From: Allobosea sp. OK403
Lineage (GTDB): Bacteria > Pseudomonadota > Alphaproteobacteria > Rhizobiales > Beijerinckiaceae
Length of the DNA stretch: 64,000 bases
Assembly: GCF_900113835.1 (NCBI RefSeq)
Contig: NZ_FOQV01000001.1
Coordinates: 1,178,001 to 1,242,000 of the forward strand
Direction: 5' to 3'
The notes beneath the pieces were generated by a model, which saw only the letters and a program-made list of their open reading frames with translations, searched no databases and had not been told where the DNA came from. Positions 8,600 to 17,253 of this stretch are shown in pieces (the stretch's first letter is position 1; every line of letters starts with the position of its first letter). The position numbers and the translations under genes were made by a program.

Positions 8600-9333
8600 T
8601 CGCGTTGAAAGGCGCGGGCATCCGCCGCGGCGAGCGCTGGATCTTCCGCGGGCTCGATCTGTCGCTGGCGCCGGGGCGCTGCGTTGCCGTGCTCGGCCCG
8701 AACGGGCGCGGCAAGACCACGCTGATCAAGGCCGTCACGGGGCTCGACAAGCTCGATGAGGGCACGCGCGAGGCGCCGCCGCTCGTCGCCTATGTGCCGC
8801 AGGTGATCGCGCCCCTGCCCTATCGTGCGCTCGATGTCGTGGTGATGGCGCGCGCCCGGTCGCTCGGCCTGTTCGGCACGCCGCGCCGCGCCGACTACGA
8901 CATCGCCCGCGCAGCGCTGGCGCGCATCGGCGCCGAGGCTTTCGCCGAGCAGCGGCTCGACCGGCTCTCGGGCGGCGAGCGCCAGCTCGTGCTGCTGGCG
9001 CGCGCCTTGGCGACGCAATCGCCCGTCTTAGTGCTCGACGAACCGGCTTCGGCGCTCGATCTCGCCAATCAGAGCCGCCTCGTCGCCGTGCTGCGCGACC
9101 TGCGCACGGCCGGCGAGCACGCGATTCTGTTCAGCACGCATCTGCCGACCCATGCGCTTGAGGTCGCTGACGAAGCCCTGCTGCTGATGGGACCGGAGGA
9201 TCAGCGCCAGGGGCCTGTCGACACGGTGATGAGCGAGAGCAATCTGAGCGCCCTCTACGGCACGCCACTGCGCCGCCGCCAGGTCGCGATCGAAGGCCAT
9301 GGCCTGGTCGAGACGATCATCCCGCTGCATTGA
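8596..9333 (+). CDS. Siderophore ABC transporter ATP-binding protein
   Basis: Cytoplasmic ATPase of 245 residues that powers the FecCD-type permease. It shows Walker A GPNGRGKTT, signature LSGGERQ, Walker B LVLDEPAS and the switch histidine in LFSTHLPTHAL. The Walker A arginine in place of the usual serine or alanine is a mild oddity. I took the ATG at 8596 overlapping the permease stop. It closes the operon; an A/T-rich non-coding gap follows. Confidence 0.92.
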   Translation: MIALKGAGIRRGERWIFRGLDLSLAPGRCVAVLGPNGRGKTTLIKAVTGLDKLDEGTREAPPLVAYVPQVIAPLPYRALDVVVMARARSLGLFGTPRRADYDIARAALARIGAEAFAEQRLDRLSGGERQLVLLARALATQSPVLVLDEPASALDLANQSRLVAVLRDLRTAGEHAILFSTHLPTHALEVADEALLLMGPEDQRQGPVDTVMSESNLSALYGTPLRRRQVAIEGHGLVETIIPLH

Positions 9334-9594
9334 CGGGACCGGTCCGGCCCAGGGCCTCGACTGTCCATGTCATGGAGCGCCCAAGATCGTGTGAGCCAAC
9401 CCGCACGGGTGGAGCTTATCAGGTTCATTATAGCATTATTGCTATTATTTTCAACCCGCCTGGCCGTCGAATGATCCCGGACCCTGGGCGATCTGACAGC
9501 TAGTCGCCGAATAGCCCGCGGCGCGCTCGGCCGTCATACGAGCGAGCACCGGCACGTCTCGGTCGACTGGAGGCTCCGTCGTCGGTCCTACCGA
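9334..9594. other. Intergenic gap between convergent units
   Basis: Separates the siderophore operon (plus) from the three-gene module (minus). It holds an A/T-rich patch at 9420-9455 but I see no clean terminator hairpin and no recognisable gene. Confidence 0.5.
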
Positions 9595-10734
9595 TCAGGC
9601 CATTTCTGCGTCATTGTCGCGTCCGATCCTGCTCATGCGCTCGATGAATTTCGGCTTTCTCTGGTGCGCTGTCCGGAGCGAGGCTAGGCGGCGGTTGAAT
9701 TCGTCCCGCCCTCCCGCCTCCGTGGCCAGCACCTGAAGGTCGGAGAGCAGAGCTGCCGCCCGGTCATACCCAGAGGCGTTGCGGCGCTCGATTTCTTTGT
9801 CGATCTCCCGCCAGACATCGGCGCCGCGCTGCCCGAGGGCGTTGAGCCGCGTACGCCGCGTCCTTTCGGCCTCTTCAGCTTGACGTCGCCGCTCCGCCTC
9901 GCGACGTTCGGCGTCCGCCCGCTCGCGTGCCTCGGCGATCTCCCGCGCCCGAATTCGCAGCTCGCCAGCGCTGCGGTGTATCGTGGACGCCGGGTCGGCC
10001 TCGCGTGCTTTGTTCTTGAGCTCGGCAGCCACGTGGGGATCGCCATCGACGATGCGCAGCAGCAACTTCGTCTTCTCATCATCGGAGATGGCTGCGAGGG
10101 TTTCCCGCAGATCATCCTTCGAAGGGATCGCGACCTCGCCATCCTGCTCGGCCGCTGCCAGCATGAGGTCCGGGTCCACACCGAAAAAGGCTGCGAAAGC
10201 TTCGAGCGAGCTGGTCACCGGACCAATGCCGGGCAACGGCTCGGCGTCGTCGTCTGCAACCAATTCTTGCTGCACGGCCATCAGCCACAACAGGTAGAAC
10301 AGCCTGAGATCGCCCGAGAGCACGTCACCGCGCAGCGGCGCAAGATCGGCGAGCCAACCGGACCCGTCGTCCCAGTCGTCCTGCGCCTCGGTCTCGTCTG
10401 GGAAAATATCGACTATGAGGCTGTCGCCGGACGCCCACACCTTGACCCAGTCCGCCTCGGACAGAAATGGCGCGAGCCTCGCACGTTTCAGAAGGCGCTT
10501 GGGCAACCGCATCATCAGCCGTCGCGAGCCCCAATTCGTGAGATAGAGATGCAGGTCGAACCACTGTTCCACGAATTTGCGCGGATCGCCCTTGAGGTCG
10601 CCCCACTCGTAGTGATTGGTGAAGCTCGTCGCAGTGATCCGCGCCCGAGACGAAATCGATCGCAATTCCTTTTGGGCAGCGCGATCGAGGGAGCGATCGA
10701 TCGCCTGAAATTCGTAATATTGATACTCGCTCAT
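9595..10734 (-). CDS. Conserved-looking hypothetical protein with central coiled coil, 379 residues
   Basis: Starts MSEYQYYEFQAIDRSLDRAA, with a well-structured N-terminal domain (about 1-190: SFTNHYEWGDLKGDP, FDLHLYLTNWGSRRLMMRLP). A charged coiled coil follows at about 250-300 (AREIAEARERADAERREAER and onward), then a basic tail. No signal peptide or membrane helix, so cytoplasmic. I believe similar proteins occur widely as unannotated genes but cannot name a family. Its start overlaps the stop of the nucleotidyltransferase-like gene (ATGA), which implies translational coupling and probably a joint function. Confidence 0.8.
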   Translation of the reverse strand: MSEYQYYEFQAIDRSLDRAAQKELRSISSRARITATSFTNHYEWGDLKGDPRKFVEQWFDLHLYLTNWGSRRLMMRLPKRLLKRARLAPFLSEADWVKVWASGDSLIVDIFPDETEAQDDWDDGSGWLADLAPLRGDVLSGDLRLFYLLWLMAVQQELVADDDAEPLPGIGPVTSSLEAFAAFFGVDPDLMLAAAEQDGEVAIPSKDDLRETLAAISDDEKTKLLLRIVDGDPHVAAELKNKAREADPASTIHRSAGELRIRAREIAEARERADAERREAERRRQAEEAERTRRTRLNALGQRGADVWREIDKEIERRNASGYDRAAALLSDLQVLATEAGGRDEFNRRLASLRTAHQRKPKFIERMSRIGRDNDAEMA

Positions 10735-11327
10735 GGAAGGAGGCCTTCGTCGATCGCGGGAAGGTCAAGGGCGGAGCGCAGGCGGCCGGCGTCCCGCCGA
10801 TACAGCATGGCGTGGGCTGCTGGCGCCAGAAGGTCGGCGCGCGGTTTGAACTCCGCGATGCGCTTGTTGAAGGGTGTTTCGCCGCAGCCAGGGACAAGGC
10901 AGTCGCGCTTTCCCTTGGGGCACTGATTGAAGGAGCAAAGCCGCCCGAGATAGCGGTCGCTTGCAGGCTCGATCAGGAACACGTCCAGCTCATGACCGAC
11001 GACGCTCATGCCGGCGCCGGCCTCATATGCTTGCCGCAGCGCGCGGACGCCAGCCTGTCGCAATTCACCGAGGCGGCGCTGTGACTCGATCCAAACAGCG
11101 AGATCGAGATCGCCACATTCATGCCAGACCTCGACGCCCTCGCGGCGGAACTCCCTGAAGCGGGGAACCTCTTTCCATAGCGGCTTGGCCACCGAGCCGA
11201 TCACCGCGATCGCCCAGACCTCCGGGAAAGCCATCCAGGCGTCGGCAACGATATCGGCCGCCAAGCGGAACTGGCGCTGGCGCTCCAGAAGGTACCGGTT
11301 TTGTTTCTCGATCTCGGCGCGCCGCAT
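10731..11327 (-). CDS. Nucleotidyltransferase-like protein with a four-cysteine cluster
   Basis: 198 residues. It shows the pol-beta/MNT-type nucleotidyltransferase pattern: a GS motif in AIAVIGSVAKPLW, two acids in CGDLDLAVW and a third in HELDVFLIEP. The spacing between GS and DxD is about 27 residues, longer than the 9-13 of minimal enzymes, so an insertion is present. A cluster C-x4-C-x6-C-x4-C (in LCSFNQCPKGKRDCLVPGCG) could bind zinc. The substrate is unknown; tRNA, antibiotic or protein nucleotidylation are all possible. Middle gene of a three-gene minus-strand set. Confidence 0.7.
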   Translation of the reverse strand: MRRAEIEKQNRYLLERQRQFRLAADIVADAWMAFPEVWAIAVIGSVAKPLWKEVPRFREFRREGVEVWHECGDLDLAVWIESQRRLGELRQAGVRALRQAYEAGAGMSVVGHELDVFLIEPASDRYLGRLCSFNQCPKGKRDCLVPGCGETPFNKRIAEFKPRADLLAPAAHAMLYRRDAGRLRSALDLPAIDEGLLP

Positions 11328-11392
11328 GTCCTATCCCAGGCGCCTCGTCAGGCTGCGTCTGTGGACGAAACGGGCGCGAAGATCTGCGTTGG

Positions 11393-11800
11393 TCATAGTG
11401 GCAAGAGCCGCTCGTCACTCGCGATCAAGCGCAGGGCCTCGTCGAGTGTGACCAAAGCGTGGAGTCGGAACCATTGGCCGGTATGGCGATACCACATGAC
11501 ATGGAATCGGAGGTCGCTCAGGTGCTCTTCCGCATGGTCGAGCCGACTGAAGCTCAAGTCAAATTCCTCCCCGAGGTTCTCTGGGAAGCCGGAGCGATAG
11601 CGCGTGATGAAGCTGTACTTGGATCCGCGCCACTTGCCGACGATGTCGATCGGGTAGTTGAAGGTCGTCGGGCGGACTTCGGGAAGGAACCGGGGCTTCA
11701 AGGTTTCGGCGATGAAGCGCTCGCAGGATGCGGCGATAACGGACCGCTCCTGCCTCGTGAGCGCCTTCACCCTCACCCATTTGCGTTCGGATCCCGCCAT
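11393..11800 (-). CDS. Hypothetical protein, 135 residues
   Basis: First gene of the three-gene module, preceded by AGAGGGG at a good distance from the ATG at 11800. The protein starts MAGSERKWVRVKALTRQERS and has a beta-rich centre with many aromatics (WRGSKYSFITRYRSGFPENL, DLRFHVMWYRHTGQWFRL). The C-terminus looks vaguely like DUF3024-type proteins, but this is not secure. No signal or membrane segment. The gap to the next gene is 65 bases. Confidence 0.7.
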   Translation of the reverse strand: MAGSERKWVRVKALTRQERSVIAASCERFIAETLKPRFLPEVRPTTFNYPIDIVGKWRGSKYSFITRYRSGFPENLGEEFDLSFSRLDHAEEHLSDLRFHVMWYRHTGQWFRLHALVTLDEALRLIASDERLLPL

Positions 11801-12041
11801 TGAGCCCCTCTTGGCACCCGCAGTCGACCGGCAGCCAGGCTGCCGCCTTCCCCATCCGCGAATTCACCCAACTTTCGCGGCTCTGTCGAGCGCCTTGTCC
11901 CACACTCTGATTGTCACGCTGCGCAGGGGACAGAGGCCCTTCGGCGTCGAACGTGTCCCGGCTGGGCTTGGTGTCGGTTGTTGCTGGGCGGCCACTCCGG
12001 CCGATAGCGGCTTTCCGACCTTCCGGCACTCCGTCTTCGGC
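11801..12041. other. Unassigned stretch upstream of the three-gene module
   Basis: Probably contains the promoter of the minus-strand module. Open frames exist on both strands but none has a recognisable domain. The plus-strand frame continues into the 12042-12260 candidate gene. Confidence 0.4.
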
Positions 12042-12260
12042 ATGCATGTCTGCCTGACCGTCGGATTGCCCGACGAGGTCGCTCACACCGCTGTCGGGCA
12101 TTCCTTCGAAGGGCAACATATGGGCGTCAGCGCGGAATGCACCATTGTGCGCCAGGCCGACCATGGCTGGTGGCATGTCGCCGGAGCGCTCGGGCTCATC
12201 AAGCCGGAAACGATGGCCGGCCTCGCCGCGAATCTGACCGCCAGGAAGCCCACGCTCTGA
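12042..12260 (+). CDS. Possible short gene or gene remnant, 72 residues
   Basis: The last 70 codons of a longer plus-strand open frame look coding (G/C third positions, and wording such as ECTIVRQADHGWWHVAGALG followed by LIKPETMAGLAANL). The frame upstream of the ATG at 12042 looks unlike a protein and runs antisense to the 135-residue gene, so this may be the tail of a decayed gene. No family recognised. Confidence 0.3.
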   Translation: MHVCLTVGLPDEVAHTAVGHSFEGQHMGVSAECTIVRQADHGWWHVAGALGLIKPETMAGLAANLTARKPTL

Positions 12261-12285
12261 TGCCGCTAGACGCGCAGCCTCGGCT

Positions 12286-13212
12286 TTACGCGGTCAGCTC
12301 ATCCATGTCCTGATCGACATAGCGCGCCATCTGCCCGTCGCAGATCTCCATGAACAGCGCCTCGGCGCTCGTCACGGGCGCGTCGAGCCGGCGCACCATG
12401 CCGAGTTCGAGCCTGACCAGCGGCTCGAAGCGACGGGAGATGCCGCCAAGCCGCTCATGATGCGCGGCCGTGATCGCGTCGACGATCGCGACGCCGGCGC
12501 CTTCAAGCACAAGCAGCGAAGCAAGCGGCAGCAGCGGCGTTTCGACCGGCATCGCAGGGGAAACGCCATGCCGGTCGAGCAACGCCTGGACCTGTGTGTC
12601 CATCAGCGTGCGCCGCGAGGCGCTGACCAGGCTTTCGCCCTCTAGATCACCGGGGCCGAGAACCTCCTTCCCCGCCAGCCGATGACCGGGCGGCAGGATA
12701 CAGCGGCAGGGCAATGAATAGCGCCGCACTGTCTGCAGATTGGCGAGCGGCACCGAGATGCTGATGAAGCCGATATCGTATTGGCCGGTCATGACCTGCT
12801 GGGTCACCGTCTGCGACCCCGCCGAGTCGAGCCGCACCGCGACACCGGGCGCCCGCCGCAGGAATTCCCCGACCATCTTCGGCAACAGCGAGCTCGCCAG
12901 GATAGGCAGCGAGGAAATCGACAGCGTGCCGCGCCGTCCTTTGCGGATTTCTCCGACGGCCGAGGCGATCCGATCGAGCCCGACGAAGGAGCGCTGCACT
13001 TCGTCGAGCAGCAGTCCAGCCTCGGCGGTTGGCACCAGCCTGCCCTTGGTCCGGTCGAACAGGCGCAGGCCCGTATCGAGCTCCAGCTCCTTGAGAAGGC
13101 GGCTGACGGCCGGCTGCGACAGGTTCATCGTCGCCGCCGTCGCGGAGACGCTGCCGGTCAGCATCATCACGCGGAAGGCCTGCAGGCCGCGATGGCTCAA
13201 CCGGCGAGGCAT
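12286..13212 (-). CDS. LysR-family transcriptional regulator
   Basis: 308-residue regulator with an N-terminal winged helix-turn-helix (SHRGLQAFRVMMLTGSVSAT, MNLSQPAVSRLLKELE, GLRLFDR) and a LysR substrate domain (RRGTLSISSLPILASSLLP, GQYDIGFISI, LVLEGAGVAIVDAI). I chose the ATG at 13212, which places the first helix normally; in-frame starts at 13236 and 13302 are alternatives. It is divergent from hyuA with about 180 bases between, so it probably controls the hydantoinase genes in response to their substrate. Confidence 0.92.
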   Translation of the reverse strand: MPRRLSHRGLQAFRVMMLTGSVSATAATMNLSQPAVSRLLKELELDTGLRLFDRTKGRLVPTAEAGLLLDEVQRSFVGLDRIASAVGEIRKGRRGTLSISSLPILASSLLPKMVGEFLRRAPGVAVRLDSAGSQTVTQQVMTGQYDIGFISISVPLANLQTVRRYSLPCRCILPPGHRLAGKEVLGPGDLEGESLVSASRRTLMDTQVQALLDRHGVSPAMPVETPLLPLASLLVLEGAGVAIVDAITAAHHERLGGISRRFEPLVRLELGMVRRLDAPVTSAEALFMEICDGQMARYVDQDMDELTA

Positions 13213-13392
13213 GGTAGGGCTATCAGCTTTTCGCATACGAGGTGACGGGAATTCTATTTGAGCGCATGTGGTGGGAGATGCAACCGTAGCACCCACGCGC
13301 AAACACCTCCCTTAAATGCTTCAGGAGCCGATATCGGAGCCATAAGGAAAGGGAATGCAGACGCCGTTCATCAGCAGGGAACCGACGGTCTC

Positions 13393-15426
13393 ATGTACAG
13401 GGTTGGTTTTGACGTTGGCGGCACCTTCACCGACTTCACCATTCACGACGGAGCCAGCGGCGCGATACGCCACTTCAAGGTCGCCTCGACCCCGTCCGAC
13501 CCGTCCGAGGCGATCGAGAGTGGGCTGTCGGCGCTGATCACCGAGCTCGGCATCGCAGCCCACGACATCGGCTTCGTCGGCCATGGCACCACGGTCGCGA
13601 CCAATATGGTGATCGAGCGGCGCGGCGTGCGCACCGGGCTGATCACCACCAAGGGCTTCCGCGACGTGCTCGAGATCGGCCGCCAGGTCAGGCCGCATCT
13701 GTTCGACTACTCCGTCGGCAAACCCGAGCCGCTGGTGCCGCGCCAGCGTCGCTTCGAGGTCGCTGGCCGGATCGATGTCGAGGGCAACACGCTGACGGCG
13801 CTTGACGAGGCCGCAATCCGCAGCGCTGCCGAGACGCTGCTTGCAGCGCGCGTCGAGGCGATCGCGATCTGCTTCCTGCACAGCTATCTCAGAGGCGAGC
13901 ATGAGCGGCGCGCGGCCGAGATCGTACGTGAGGTCGCACCCGATCTTTATGTCTCGACCTCCTCCGATGTGCTGCCCGAGTTCCGCGAATATGAGCGCTT
14001 CTCGACGACGGCGATCAACAGCTATGTCGGCCCGAAGATGGGCCGCTATCTCAACCGGTTCCTCGGCCGGCTGATGAATCTCGGCATCGTGGCGCAGCCT
14101 TATACGATCCATTCCAATGGCGGACTGATGTCGGTCGAGACGGTTCGCGCCTATCCGGTGCGTACCTGCCTTTCGGGACCGGCGGCAGGCGTCGTCGGTG
14201 CAGCCGAGGTCGGCAAGGAAGCAGGCTTTCCCGATCTCATCACCTTCGATGTCGGCGGCACTTCGACCGACGTCTCGCTTGTGGAGGCGGGCGCCCCAGC
14301 CTTCGCCGCCAGCCGCATGGTCGCCGACCACCCGGTGCGCACGCCGATGGTCGACATCCATGTCATCGGCGCGGGCGGCGGCTCGATCGCCTGGATCGAC
14401 GACGCCGGCGCACTCAAGGTCGGCCCCCACAGCGCCGGCGCCGATCCAGGCCCCGTCGCCTATGGCCGCGGCGGCACCGAACCGACCCTGACCGACGCCA
14501 ACATCATCCTGCACCGGCTCAATCCGGTGACGCTGCTCGGCGGCCGGATGAAGGTCGATGAGGAAGCGGCGCGCCGGGCCGTCGAGGAACACATCGCCAG
14601 GCCGCTGGGCCTCACGGTCGAGGAGGCCGCGCTCGGCATCATCCGCATCGCGGTGGCGAATATGAGTCGGGCGATCCGGGCCGTCTCGACCGAGAAAGGC
14701 TACGACCTCGCGAATTTCGCGCTCTTTCCCTATGGCGGGGCCGGGCCGCTCCACGCGGTCGCGGTCGCCGAGGAATGCGACCTCAAGCGCGTTCTGGTGC
14801 CGCAGGAGCCGGGCACGATGTGCGCGCGCGGCATCCTGATGTCCGATCTCAGCCTCGATTTCGTGAAGAGCGAGATCATCGTCGCCAATGACGAGAGCTG
14901 GCCGCGCATCGCCGCGCAGTTCGACGGCATGCAGGAGCGCGGTCTCGCCTGGCTCGACAAGGAGGCGGTAGAGCCGCGGCGTCGCAGCTTTCTGCGCGTG
15001 GTCGAGGCCCGCTACAAGGGCCAGAACCATGAGGTCCAGGTCCGCCTCGACAAGGTGCCGTCCAGGGTCGCCTTCGCCGAGTTCGTTGCCGGCTTTAGCG
15101 AGGCGCATCGCCGCGAATATGGCTATGATGTCGAGGATCTCGCGATCGAGGTGGTGAATTGCCGTCTCAAGGTCGTCGGCGCGATCGACCGTCCCAGGAC
15201 GAAACCGCCCAGTGCACAGGCCGCATCCCCGCTGGCGCGCGAACATCGCCTTGTCCACTTCTCCGATGGCTGGGTCGATACGCCGGTCCATGACCGCGCC
15301 GGCCTCGGTGCGGGCGCCTGGCTCGAAGGCCCGGCCGTGATCGAGGAAATGAGCTCCACCACCGTCGTCGGGCCGGGCCAGCATGTCCATGTCGACGCCA
15401 TCGGCAACCTGATCGTGGAGCTGTAA
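13393..15426 (+). CDS. hyuA: Hydantoinase/oxoprolinase subunit A, first copy
   Basis: 677-residue ATP-dependent hydrolase subunit of the N-methylhydantoinase A / 5-oxoprolinase / acetone carboxylase beta family. It opens with the phosphate-binding VGFDVGGTFTDFTIHD, then shows GHGTTVATNMVIER, SGPAAGVVGAAEVG, FDVGGTSTDVSLVEAG and GAGGGSIAWID. ATP-driven opening of a cyclic amide ring is the usual reaction, together with HyuB. The start at 13393 matches the conserved N-terminus; the frame extends further upstream into the promoter region. Two bases separate it from hyuB. Confidence 0.9.
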   Translation: MYRVGFDVGGTFTDFTIHDGASGAIRHFKVASTPSDPSEAIESGLSALITELGIAAHDIGFVGHGTTVATNMVIERRGVRTGLITTKGFRDVLEIGRQVRPHLFDYSVGKPEPLVPRQRRFEVAGRIDVEGNTLTALDEAAIRSAAETLLAARVEAIAICFLHSYLRGEHERRAAEIVREVAPDLYVSTSSDVLPEFREYERFSTTAINSYVGPKMGRYLNRFLGRLMNLGIVAQPYTIHSNGGLMSVETVRAYPVRTCLSGPAAGVVGAAEVGKEAGFPDLITFDVGGTSTDVSLVEAGAPAFAASRMVADHPVRTPMVDIHVIGAGGGSIAWIDDAGALKVGPHSAGADPGPVAYGRGGTEPTLTDANIILHRLNPVTLLGGRMKVDEEAARRAVEEHIARPLGLTVEEAALGIIRIAVANMSRAIRAVSTEKGYDLANFALFPYGGAGPLHAVAVAEECDLKRVLVPQEPGTMCARGILMSDLSLDFVKSEIIVANDESWPRIAAQFDGMQERGLAWLDKEAVEPRRRSFLRVVEARYKGQNHEVQVRLDKVPSRVAFAEFVAGFSEAHRREYGYDVEDLAIEVVNCRLKVVGAIDRPRTKPPSAQAASPLAREHRLVHFSDGWVDTPVHDRAGLGAGAWLEGPAVIEEMSSTTVVGPGQHVHVDAIGNLIVEL

Positions 15427-15428
15427 CC

Positions 15429-17183
15429 ATGACCGCCACCCTCCAGACCAGCCTTGCCGCGCTGCGCAGCGATGACGAAGGCCGCCTCGCCGATCCAATC
15501 GCGATGGAGGTCTTCTCCAACCGGCTGCTCTCGATCACCGAGGACATGGGCAACACGCTCGTCCGCTCCTCCTTCTCGACCAATATCAAGGAGCGCAAGG
15601 ACTGCTCGGTCGCACTCTTCGACGGTGCGGGCCGGCTCGTCTGCCAGGCCTCACATGTGCCGCTGCATCTGGGCTCGCTGATGGGCAGCGTCACCGCAGT
15701 GCTGAAGGCCTGCCCGGTGGCGCGCATGCGCGATGGCGACGCCTTCATCTGCAACGATCCCTACCTCGCCGGCGGCACCCATATGCCGGACATCTCGATC
15801 GTCACGCCGGTGTTCATCGACGGGGCGTTACGTTTCTTCGCGGCGAATATCGGCCATCATTCCGATGTCGGCGGCTCGGTTCCGGGCTCGATCTCGGGCA
15901 CGGCGCGCTCGATCTTCGAGGAGGGCCTGCGCATCCCGGTGATCCGGATCGTGCGCGCCGGCGAGCTCGACGAGGATCTGCTCAATCTCGTCTCGCAGAA
16001 TTCGCGCGAGGCCGAGGAACGCTCGCTCGATCTCAAGGTCCAGATCGCCACGAACGAACGCGGCAAGCGCCTGTTGCTGGCTCTCTCGCTCCAGATGGGG
16101 CTCACCGCAATGACGGGCGCGATCGACGACCTGCTCGCCTATACGGCGCGACGCCTGCGCAACCGCATCCGCGACATGCAGGACGGCCAGGCGAGTTGCG
16201 TCGCCTGGCTCGACGATGACGGGCTCGGCGGCGATCCCGTGCCGATCCAGGCCAATGTCACCGTGCAAGGCGAAAGACTGATCCTCGATTTCGCCGGCAG
16301 CGCCCCCCAGGCGCGCGGCGCGATGAACGTCGCCGAAAGCGCGTTGCTGGCGACCTGCTATTACGCGGTCAAGACGCTGCTCGACCCCGAGCTCCTGCCC
16401 AATAGCGGCATGTTCGCCTGCGTCGAGGTTTCCGCTCCGACGGGCAGCATCGTCAACCCCGCCTACCCGGCTCCGGTCGGGGCGCGCTCGATCACCTGCA
16501 ACAAGGTCGCGCGCGCCTTGTTCGGCGCCTTCGCCCAATTGCTGCCGGCGGAACGGGCGATGGCCTCTTCGCAGGATGTCGTGCCGGTCATCATCTTTTC
16601 CGGCCAACGCCGGCGCGACGACGGCACCTTCGTCTATCTGGAATCGATGGGCGGTGGCGTCGGCGCGCGCCATGATGGCGACGGCATGGACGGCGTCCAT
16701 GTCCATATCACCAACACCTCGAACCTGCCGGCCGAGGCGCTGGAGAACGAATACGCGCTGCTGGTCGATGAATACGCGCTGGTCGAGGATTCCGGCGGCG
16801 CAGGGCGCCATCGCGGCGGGCTTGGCATCGCTCGCCAGATCTCGGCGACGCGCGACGGCATCGTTTTCTCCGCCCGCTCGGACGGCCACCGCGCCGGCGC
16901 TCCCGGCCTGTTCGGCGGGTGTGACGGCCGCACCGCCCGGCTGCTGCGCAATCCCGGTACGGCGCATGAGGACGAGCTCTCCTCGAAGATCTCTAATCTC
17001 GTGCTCAAGGCGGGCGATTCGGTGCGATTGGAGACACCGGGCGGTGGCGGCTTCGGCTCGCCGGCCGAACGCGAGCTCAAGGCCCTGGCTCAGGATATCC
17101 GTTCCGGCAAATGCTCACGGAACGCCGCCGAGCGCGACTATGGCGCTGAGCGCGTGACGCAGGCGCTGGCCCTGGCGGACTGA
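15429..17183 (+). CDS. hyuB: Hydantoinase/oxoprolinase subunit B, first copy
   Basis: 584-residue partner of HyuA. Signature stretches are DPIAMEVFSNRLLSITEDMG, the catalytic-region ICNDPYLAGGTHMPDI, GHHSDVGGSVPGS, and the C-terminal SGGAGRHRGGLGIARQ and LETPGGGGFGSP. It completes the A2B2-type ring-opening enzyme. An orphan solute-binding gene follows after 70 bases, suggesting that the substrate arrives through an oligopeptide-type transporter encoded elsewhere. Confidence 0.9.
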   Translation: MTATLQTSLAALRSDDEGRLADPIAMEVFSNRLLSITEDMGNTLVRSSFSTNIKERKDCSVALFDGAGRLVCQASHVPLHLGSLMGSVTAVLKACPVARMRDGDAFICNDPYLAGGTHMPDISIVTPVFIDGALRFFAANIGHHSDVGGSVPGSISGTARSIFEEGLRIPVIRIVRAGELDEDLLNLVSQNSREAEERSLDLKVQIATNERGKRLLLALSLQMGLTAMTGAIDDLLAYTARRLRNRIRDMQDGQASCVAWLDDDGLGGDPVPIQANVTVQGERLILDFAGSAPQARGAMNVAESALLATCYYAVKTLLDPELLPNSGMFACVEVSAPTGSIVNPAYPAPVGARSITCNKVARALFGAFAQLLPAERAMASSQDVVPVIIFSGQRRRDDGTFVYLESMGGGVGARHDGDGMDGVHVHITNTSNLPAEALENEYALLVDEYALVEDSGGAGRHRGGLGIARQISATRDGIVFSARSDGHRAGAPGLFGGCDGRTARLLRNPGTAHEDELSSKISNLVLKAGDSVRLETPGGGGFGSPAERELKALAQDIRSGKCSRNAAERDYGAERVTQALALAD

Positions 17184-17253
17184 TCGTCAAGAACACGGTG
17201 CACGCGGCTGGGCCTTGCGCCCTTCCCGGCTCCGAACACGACAAAGGAGCGGG

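Noticed and set aside
13321-15498. A 725-codon open frame antisense to the first hyuA
   Set aside because: Long antisense frames are expected in high-GC genes with G/C third positions; the protein is low-complexity (Asp/Arg/Ala/Gly) and unlike any family, while hyuA is clear.
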